64,000 nucleotides of DNA from Liquidambar formosana (taxonomy: Eukaryota > Streptophyta > Magnoliopsida > Saxifragales > Altingiaceae), in contig CM077826.1 in the NCBI GenBank assembly GCA_039720395.1, positions 39,026,790 through 39,090,789 on the forward strand. The letters run 5' to 3'. Below the pieces are notes generated by a model that saw only the letters and a list, made by a program, of their open reading frames with translations, did not search any database and had not been told where the DNA came from. Below, in pieces: positions 56,727 through 64,000 of this stretch (positions are counted from its first letter, which is position 1; each line of letters starts with the position of its first letter). The translations under genes and the position numbers were made by a program.

Positions 56727-59700
56727 ATGTTCAGCTCTAGAATTTCTCAGCTTGGAGCTCAGATGATCAAGGACCTAAGGAAAGGTATGTTCTTCATTCT
56801 TCAAATATTATAGTTTGTCTTTCATTTGCCTATAATGCTGAGCAAGGGGTCAAGTTTGTTGGATATGGATCCTATGTTTTGTCATAGTAGTAAATAAAAC
56901 ATGTCTGTGTATATATATCTGTAATTAGATTAACAGTGATTTTTGGTTTGTGATGTTCTCAAGGAGGGTGACTTTCTGCTTTGTCCTTGTTGTTAGGATT
57001 TGTTGGTTGTTTGGAGTTTTTAGTTACTTCTACATGGATATATAATGTTGGTTGAACTGCGTAATCTGGGTGAATTTAGTGGAGGGACTAATAGTCTGAT
57101 ATTGAGTGTTGGTTGCATGCCTTCCTTTGAGATATGCATGAAATTGAGAGGAAGTTCATGTAGGCTAATTTCTCCATAATTGGAGAATAGAAGTGCCTAT
57201 GCTGGAACACTTTTGTAGTGTAGTTCTTTAAGATTATTTTATGGAACATTGTAATTGATGACCCCTTACTTAACGCCTCTATATCCTTTGTAGGAATAAT
57301 GAATTATGTTAATTCATTCTTTTAAGTTTGGATTCTTCTCCAGAGATTACTATATATATTTAGGGCCTTTATGGTTTCGAAATGGAAATTAGATGGTTAT
57401 AGTTTATTTTACATATTATTGAAGGCATAATCCATCATCATAAGATGGGATTATTTTCAAAAGTTGACAAGTCATCATCATTAGCTGACGATAGAGGATT
57501 AATTTTAGCAATTGATAAAATGCTCTGTTTTGAATTTTCACTCTCATTTGTGATGATGGTTATCATTCTCTAGAATTTTCCCATTCAAGATAATGAATAA
57601 ATTTCTTCACAAAATTATATGCAAAATGCGAGAAAAATTCAATTTGAATAAATAAAATGTGTAACTTTTTTGGTGGTTTTATAGCTACACTAATGGAGTT
57701 GACCCCTCCTTTGTTGACTTTCTTGACTTGCTAAAGATTTAACTTGGGGTTTTTTCTTTTCTTTTCTTTCTTGTGGTTAGCTCTGGTATATCCCTTATGT
57801 ACTTGGGTTTTGCCCTTCTTTTTCTAATACAATATTTACTTCATCAAAAAAAAAAAGAAAAGAAAAATACAATTTACATAAGACTTCCAAACAAACCCTT
57901 AAAAAACAGTTTTGCTTTCCTTAAATGAAGAACTGAAAGTTTTTTCCCTCCGCCTTTGTTTCGTTTTCATTAATTTTTCTTTTGTGTTTGTAACCAAATT
58001 TTACTGCCAAGATACAAAACTAACCATGGATAAAGGAAATGTGGCATCAATCAATGGGCCAAATGAGTAAAAGAAGAGAAATGTGACCAACCAAGAACAT
58101 GCAGCCAAGTTGTTTGATAAAATTCGTACACTGTGTTTCACCATGGCCAGGAATTCATGGAAAGGCAGTTTCAGACGACTGAGGTATGTGGGGAAAAAAA
58201 GGAAAAACTGGAAAAACTGCCAGTTACTGCTGGAATTGAGGGTATAAAGGAAAAGGGGATATTCTAAGCGGATGATTGGAAACAAGATGAGAAACTACCA
58301 ACTTTGTTCCTCTGTTTATAAAGTAACTCTTAGTCAGTAATGGAACAAGAATCTGTGTAATATTTCCATTTTGCTCCACTGTACTATTCCATTAATGAAT
58401 GTCTCAAGGTTTTGGTTGCAGAAGGTTGGTATTATTGTTTTGTTGTTTTATTTTCAATTGCTTTGTCTTGCAATTTACTTGCTCAATTATTTGGTAATAG
58501 TTTAGTCCTCTCTATTCAGACAGAGCCCATTGAAAGTGGATTCCCCAAGCTTCCGAGAGTTGCCTCTCCCACTGGACTTTGATTGATCCAGTTGATCAAA
58601 CCTTGGGACAATTAGTTTGAGGAAAGCAGGTTTGGTGGATCGAGTGGAATTTTAATTCAATTTCACTCCAACAAAACTTTTGACTGAACATTATGATAAT
58701 GATCTTTTACAAGTAATTGTTGTCTGCATTTTAGAAGTGGGGGTTAAAATTATTTTTGAGGATGGGATCTCATGTCCAGGTCCATATTACATTTCCTTTT
58801 TCAATTGTTTTCGGAATTTGGACAAAATTGTGCTTACAACTACTTTTTAACACCTTATGCTCTAAGTTGCCTGGGATTCTCATATGTGTTCTGGCAGGTC
58901 CATTGGCATCTACACCGAGAATTGCATATATGCATGTACTTTACCATCGTTATTTGAACAGCTATGAAGAAAAATGAATTCTAGCTTTATATTCCCTTTT
59001 TTTTTTTTTTTAACAGAAGAGTTGAGCTTTCTCTATGACCACTGCTGCTAACAATTCTCATGAGGAAGGGGAGGAAGAAGAGAATAAGTTCTTGTTATCC
59101 TAATCTACATGGTAAGGACTAGTTGTAGAAACATGATGTTTCATGAAAATGAGCTATTCTCAAGAAAAGTTTTCGGAAAACATTTTTTGAAAACACATTC
59201 CCAAACATGTTTTCTGCTTATTTTCTGCTTTATTTATTTATTTTTTATTTGTATTTTTTTAACCCTGATAACATAAAACATTTTGGAACTGGATTTTTTC
59301 TGCTGTGGAAGCATAATATTATTGAAAGAAAAGGAAGGGGAGAAATAGGTGAAAGAGGAGTCGTCTTCTCCCAAGTACTAAATGAAAAAGCTTTAGGAAA
59401 AAAAAAGCAAAAAAAAAGAGGAACCCAAAGAGGCAGGGGAAAGGAAAAAGGGCAACAAAATGCCCTAAAATAGGAAAACTGGATGCCATCTAGGAGGAAG
59501 GGCCCAAAATCTCCAATATAGTGCAAACACTCGTAGGTGTGGATTTAACACCAACTGAAGTGTCCAGAGACACCTCTTGGACTTCCTAGGGAGTGTAGTT
59601 GCCTGTGAATAGTAAATTAACTAGAGAGTTCGTTAAATGGATTACTTACATCACCAAATCAGAAAGCTGCTCAGGCAATGGTATTACCCCTACATGAGAG

Positions 59701-60744
59701 ACATACAATTTACCGTAGTACAAGTGGCCTGCCGTCCTTCATGCTTTGCAGCACAGCTTTATCATTCAATTAATTGGAATCTGCAGTTGCATTATTTGTC
59801 TGATCTCTTATACTCTCATGTTTGATTCCACAGAGTATCTGTCACATTTGTCCTAAAAAATGGGGAGAAACAGCATATTACGGTCCGTATTGGAATGTCT
59901 ATATTTTAAAGCTGCCCATGAAAATGATATAGATCTTGAAGGTAAGTGCTTAGTGAATGTTATCCTATGTTTCGCACCTTGTTATAGCCCATGTTCAATT
60001 TCCTCTTGATTATATATATATATATATATATTTTTCCTTCTGACTATAACAAACTAGTTTTATAGAGTTCAAGATAGACATTAGTGACCTGCATTGTGAT
60101 TTAATTGGCTTTCTGAACTTTTTGACAAGTGAGACATTATTGACCCTTTAAAGTACATTCTCTAGATTGCACATATCATATGCTAAACGATTCTAATGTG
60201 ATTATAGGAGCATGTGAAGAATCCATTGCCTGTTCCACTTGCCATGTGATTGTGATGATATATTAATGGAAACCTGTGCGTTAATAAGAGGGCAAAAATG
60301 TAGTCAAGGCAATATTTATTAGAGCACAAGGCAACCGATGCAACATGATGTCATTCTGCCATGTTTAGCTCGTGTGCAATGAATCTTGCTTTGACAATAA
60401 TCCTACTCTTGCAAAATTGTTTTTATTTATTTAAATTAATTACCAATATTACTGAGGCATTAATGTGCTGAGATGTGATGCTAACTTCTGATACTCTTGG
60501 TTAGGATGTTCAATATTACAATAAACTTTGATACTACAGATGAGGAGAATGACAAGTTGGATCTGCTTTCGGTCTCACACAAATGTAGGCCTCTTTATCT
60601 TGAAACTGGCCAACAAGTACTCTCTTTTTAGGCAAGTAAAATTCTCTAGTCGTTTTTTGCAGGTCTCGTCTGGGTTGTCAATTGATTGCAGGACCTGAAC
60701 TCGACAGAACTATGCCTGCTGCCACACGAAATTTTTCTGTTTGA
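56727..60744 (+). pseudogene. Duplicated mitochondrial ferredoxin pseudogene, introns retained
   Basis: All seven exons of the gene at 38088-44224 are recognisable: 56727-56784, 58898-about 58950, about 59017-59086, 59834-59941, 60208-60257, 60505-60584 and 60663-60744. Exon 1 is intact. Lesions include a deletion fusing exon 2 to the end of intron 2 and reaching TGA at 58975-58977. Exon 3 has TGA as its third codon, a 2-bp insertion and no donor site. Exon 4 has one extra base. The donor of exon 5 changed from GT to AT. Exon 6 has an internal deletion creating TTTGA. Cluster cysteines in exon 5 (CEESIACSTC) are still readable. Retained introns show DNA-level duplication, not retroposition. 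Confidence 0.95.
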
Positions 60745-61275
60745 CGGATTTGTATGAAAACCACATTGGAAATCTTGTGATACGAAGACAGTAAGACTAG
60801 AGGTCCTGGATGAGATTTGCCAGTGTTGTAGCATCTTAGTAGATTAAAGGTCCTTCACAGTGAAGTAGTCACTCAATAATGGTTATTCCTTGTCATTATG
60901 TTTGCGGACTAAATACTCAACTCCGAAATGAATTGGTGCCTCATATTTCTGTCAGACATTTCTACAGTTGTTCACTGCAGAGTGCAGATTAATTCATTTC
61001 TTGAATGACCCATTTCATTAATTTTATGGCCACATTTTTTGGAAATGGATCTCAGTTCTACTGTAATTTATGGGAAATATTTCAAACTTTGGTGACCATC
61101 TTCTTCCCAGAACTTGAGCCACCATGGGTCCTCTGCCAAAGAAGATAGCATATGGAACAAGTCATGGTTTATCGCCAACCCGGAGAGTAAGACCAAGGAG
61201 ATCAACAATATTTATATAGTATTAAATCTTTAATGATGCCCACGATATATATAGTTAAGGAGATGCTTTTCACCA

Positions 61276-61297
61276 CCCCCCCCCCCCCCCCCCCCCC
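61276..61297 (+). repeat. Oligo(dC) tract, 22 C
   Basis: A pure run of 22 C is followed by an A-rich run, just downstream of the pseudogene. It is not at the position of the 41260-41305 tract in copy 1, so the two arose independently. Confidence 0.92.
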
Positions 61298-61599
61298 AAA
61301 ACAAAAAAAAAAAGAAAAGAAAAAAGAATAAGGCCAAGGAGATGTACAGTAGTTTTAATGAGATGCAAAGATTATTAGATTACCCTTCCTTAAAAAAATT
61401 TTACAATGATGAGCATTGCCATGGTTTTAGTACTCACTGTTGGCCTCATGCGGACTACCCGAAGGCATGAATCAATGACAGTACCAAAAAAAAAAAAGCA
61501 TGATGCCATCTCTTGCATAGGAATTTTATTTTTCTCCTTAAAAATATATAATAAAAAAAAAATTGTACATAGATATTGAAAAGTGGAGTTCTCTTTTTA

Positions 61600-62370
61600 C
61601 AAGGTTAATCTCACATAACCTTGCACAAAGTCACACTCCAAAATTTACCAACAGGTGTAGTTTTGGAGGGTGACCTCACACAAAGTTATGTGAGGTAACC
61701 TCCTAAAGTACTCTTGAAAAGGGTTTTTTTCTGTTTTTTTTTTTTGATCCATATGATTCTTTGGGCATATCCAATGGCACATGAGGAATTTGACTCCGGC
61801 AAATTACCCTCTTTAAAACTAAAGGAAGACTAAATACTCAGTCCTGCCCCATAACCAACTAATCTAAGATAAGACCAGAATGATCCTAAAAATTAATGGT
61901 CCAAAAAAAATTCCAAATGCCTAAATGAATGCTTTGAAGGTAAGAACTTAAAAAGGGTGTAATGACCTTAACAATTTATATTGGTGCAACATCATTGACT
62001 ATGTCATCTAAGATCCCCCATCTTAGAGTACATCAAGGATATATAGTAAACGCATTGCTCCCCCAAAGAAATTTTGGAAGTCTCCAATGCCCAGGGACTG
62101 CACAAAAGAGGAAGTGGGTGTCAGACATACAACGTAGCCCAGTTAAAAGGACGCGATGATCTTAATTCTTATTCTTTCCGTTACTGTACTCAACCCAGTT
62201 AGAGCCTTTTCTGGGTCGGAGGTCTGCTTAGCGTCTTGCTAAATTTGGATGCTTTTCTCTAGGCTTAGTTTGGTATTGTAATTCTTGTTTGTGACTTGTA
62301 ATAATCTGTGTCTTAATTAATAAAAATGGTTTTCTCTTGCTGATAAAATAAAAAAATTAAAAAAATAAAA
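61600..62370. other. Unassigned stretch, possibly an L1 3' end
   Basis: 62180-62370 (TTTGGTATTGTAATTCTTG, TGTGACTTGTAATAATCTGTG, AATAAAAATGG, then an A-rich run) looks like the 3' end of a polyadenylated retroelement or gene. The 65-codon ORF at 61962-62159 (GTAQKRKWVSDIQRSPVKRT near its end) has no domain I recognise. The evidence does not separate a terminal exon from a retroelement remnant. Confidence 0.3.
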
Positions 62371-62962
62371 TAAAATGTGCTCGACACTGAAGACTTTGTC
62401 AAAGTCGTCTAAAATCCTTCTATTTCTTTCCTCCTAAATGATTAATAGGTAGTTGAACAAGTGCTTTCTAAAAGGAGTAATACTCTCAAGTTTTCTACTC
62501 CAGGGGGACTGCTGCAAACAAAATGGTATACAACTCTATCTCCGTCTCTCCTTGAATGGATGTCTCCAGGAAAATTTCCATAGGTCGCAGTGAAACTTAA
62601 AACTGATTCAAAATGCAGCATGAAAATATTTTGGAATGATTTGTTCAAGTGAGAAAGTCAGTGACATCGCAGACCCATAAGGTAATCGAGTATGGATAGG
62701 AGCAAACTCTCTCTTTTATACCATTTAGGGTAAGGAACCCAGATGCAAGCAAAGAGAAAATGGATTTCTTCCGAGAATATGAGAAGTGAAACCTGTAGTC
62801 TACAGCTTCCCTTCCTTCAAGTCTTTCTTCTAGTGGTTTTTACCCCTACGAGAAAAAAGCCATTTCTTTTCTGGGCAGAAGTCAAGTAGGAGGTTTGGAA
62901 CCCTTTCTCTTCTAGCATTAATAAGACTCATGACTTTTTTTGCTTAAGGTATAAGGAGCAGA

Positions 62963-62963
62963 C

Positions 62964-62990
<27 letters not shown>
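62963..62990. repeat. (TA)n microsatellite
   Basis: About 14 TA units between GACA and GGCATGAG. No gene was seen in 62380-63100. Confidence 0.9.
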
Positions 62991-62996
<6 letters not shown>

Positions 62997-63109
62997 GTCT
63001 TAGCGTCTGCATCTGTGAGGGGGAAGATGAACAATGATGCTACAGCTGCTCACCTTTCCACTAAGTGCCTTTAAAGTAATCACAGGGGCGCTTAACAGCC
63101 CACCAACCG

Positions 63110-63500
63110 TTACAAGAGAAGACCTTTATTGCCATAGCTCTTATCGCAACAACAAGAAATATAGAGGTAATAAATAGCATATTGCAACGATTTAATCTCT
63201 ATCGTTGCAATAGTTACCTATGTAATTTATTGCATCAACTTCCATCACCTTATCGCATCGATTACTGTTGTTGCCTATGATGCACAAACACGGCAAAAAA
63301 TGGGAAAATGCAGTGTCGGACACGGACACGGACACGTGCTTGACACTCCTTCAAGCGCGTGTCTGACACTCCAGGGAGGTGTTTGGTCAATTTTAATGTT
63401 CATTTTTGGTTCGATACGATCAAGACACCCGAGGGGGGGGGGGGTGGGACACTCCATGGACACGATCGGGACACTCCAGTGACACGGCGGGGCAATTTTG
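63110..63500. repeat. Repeat debris: inverted CAACGAT motif and GACACGG-rich segment
   Basis: ATTGCAACGATTTAATCTCTATCGTTGCAAT (63182-63212) is a perfect-armed short inverted repeat of 11-bp arms. 63310-63490 is dense in CGGACACGGACACG and GACACTCC motifs and includes a G run interrupted by T (63432-63447). Both patterns suggest remains of dispersed plant repeats, but I cannot name the element. Confidence 0.45.
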
Positions 63501-63589
63501 TAAATATTATTTTAAAAAAATAGGGTATAGAATGTTATTTTAAAAAAGAAAGGGTCTTTTTTGCTAAACAAAAGTTGAAATAGAATTAG

Positions 63590-64000
63590 AAGGCACTGCT
63601 TTGGATTCGAGAAGCTTCGATCAAACCCATTTACCAAGAATAGAGTGAAAGAGCGAGAGAGAGAGAAATCGAAAGATAGGGTTCCCTTCGTCCATAACTG
63701 ATGGTCTTCCCTCTGATGACGATAGCCGATGGCCTTCCCTCTGACAACAATAGCCAACAACCCTTATGCACCAATCTTCATCCAACGACCATCTTTGCCT
63801 GTTTGAAATCTAGGGTTTAAAACAAGTAAGTACTACTATTTCTCTTGCTTTGCTTCTCTTCCTCCTCATTTTCTTCTTCTCCGTTTTCTTTTCCTTGGGT
63901 GAACTATTGAACTGTGTGCCTATGTGAGGTTTGAAAGCTAGGGCCTTTTTACCGCCATCGCTTCATCTGGTTTTTGGGTGAACTATTGAACTTTGTTAAC
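63590..64000. other. Possible 5' leader of a gene or element running off the window
   Basis: GAGAGAGAGAAATCG, TAGGGTTCCC, CTAGGGTTTAAAACAAGTAAGT (a plausible donor GTAAGT at about 63826) and pyrimidine-rich tracts have the look of a plant 5' leader and first intron, but no coding sequence is visible before the window ends. Confidence 0.3.

Larger units (their letters stand above)
56340..61580 (+). repeat. Segmental duplication, copy 2
   Basis: Direct-orientation counterpart of 37765-45043, shorter by about 2 kb. It preserves unoccupied versions of the TRIM site (GAAAGAGGAGTCGTC near 59350) and of the plastid insertion site (59700-59790). It lacks about 650 bp around the exon 2-intron 2 boundary of the gene. 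Confidence 0.88.

Noticed and set aside
37765..61580. The ferredoxin pseudogene as a processed retrocopy.
   Set aside because: All introns and both flanks are duplicated, so it arose by DNA duplication.
61962..62159. Terminal exon of an unknown gene.
   Set aside because: No upstream exons or domain could be recognised, and the following sequence looks like a retroelement 3' end.

Overview
The window is nuclear DNA of a flowering plant, most likely a eudicot. It is AT-rich, the genes are sparse and split by GT-AG introns, and most of the sequence is layered transposable elements of plant types: Copia, TRIM, L1, mariner/Stowaway, Mutator-like and hAT-like. One insertion of plastid DNA is present. 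No species can be named from the sequence alone.

Positions 1-17,017 hold no host gene I can support. They contain a full-length mariner-like element with decayed transposase (3782-6371) beside a truncated inverted relative that carries its own insertion, three palindromic Mutator-type MITEs, a decayed TRIM, two hAT-like MITEs and L1 fragments. Positions 17,018-27,428 are a Copia retrotransposon (target duplication GTTAA) carrying a long solo LTR (duplication TAACA), which in turn carries a second, inverted solo LTR of the same family (duplication GAAAA). A 732-bp foldback element and a 5'-truncated L1 with a 16-bp target duplication follow.

The gene-bearing part starts near 32.5 kb. It holds a dormancy/auxin-associated (DRM1/ARP-type) gene of three exons, a plastid acyl carrier protein gene on the minus strand with one extra base in its phosphopantetheine motif, a tRNA-Ala(UGC), an intact seven-exon mitochondrial [2Fe-2S] ferredoxin (adrenodoxin-type) gene, and a single-exon ASIL-type trihelix transcription factor gene, also carrying one extra base. 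The ferredoxin region (about 37.8-45.0 kb) is repeated in direct orientation at about 56.3-61.6 kb, where the ferredoxin copy is a pseudogene that keeps its introns.

Comparing the two ferredoxin copies shows insertions found only in the first: a TRIM (duplication AGGAG) and a piece of the plastid rps3-rpl16 region inside an intron. Between the copies lie nested Mutator-like elements (45,794-49,306 containing 46,850-49,234, both with 9-bp target duplications), a 1.5-kb long-TIR element with a GC-rich interior, and a Stowaway MITE.

I found no operon, CRISPR array or clearly new enzymatic system. The most valuable signals are the resolved insertion history, the plastid insertion, the ferredoxin duplication, and two single-base insertions that break otherwise well-conserved genes and may be assembly errors.
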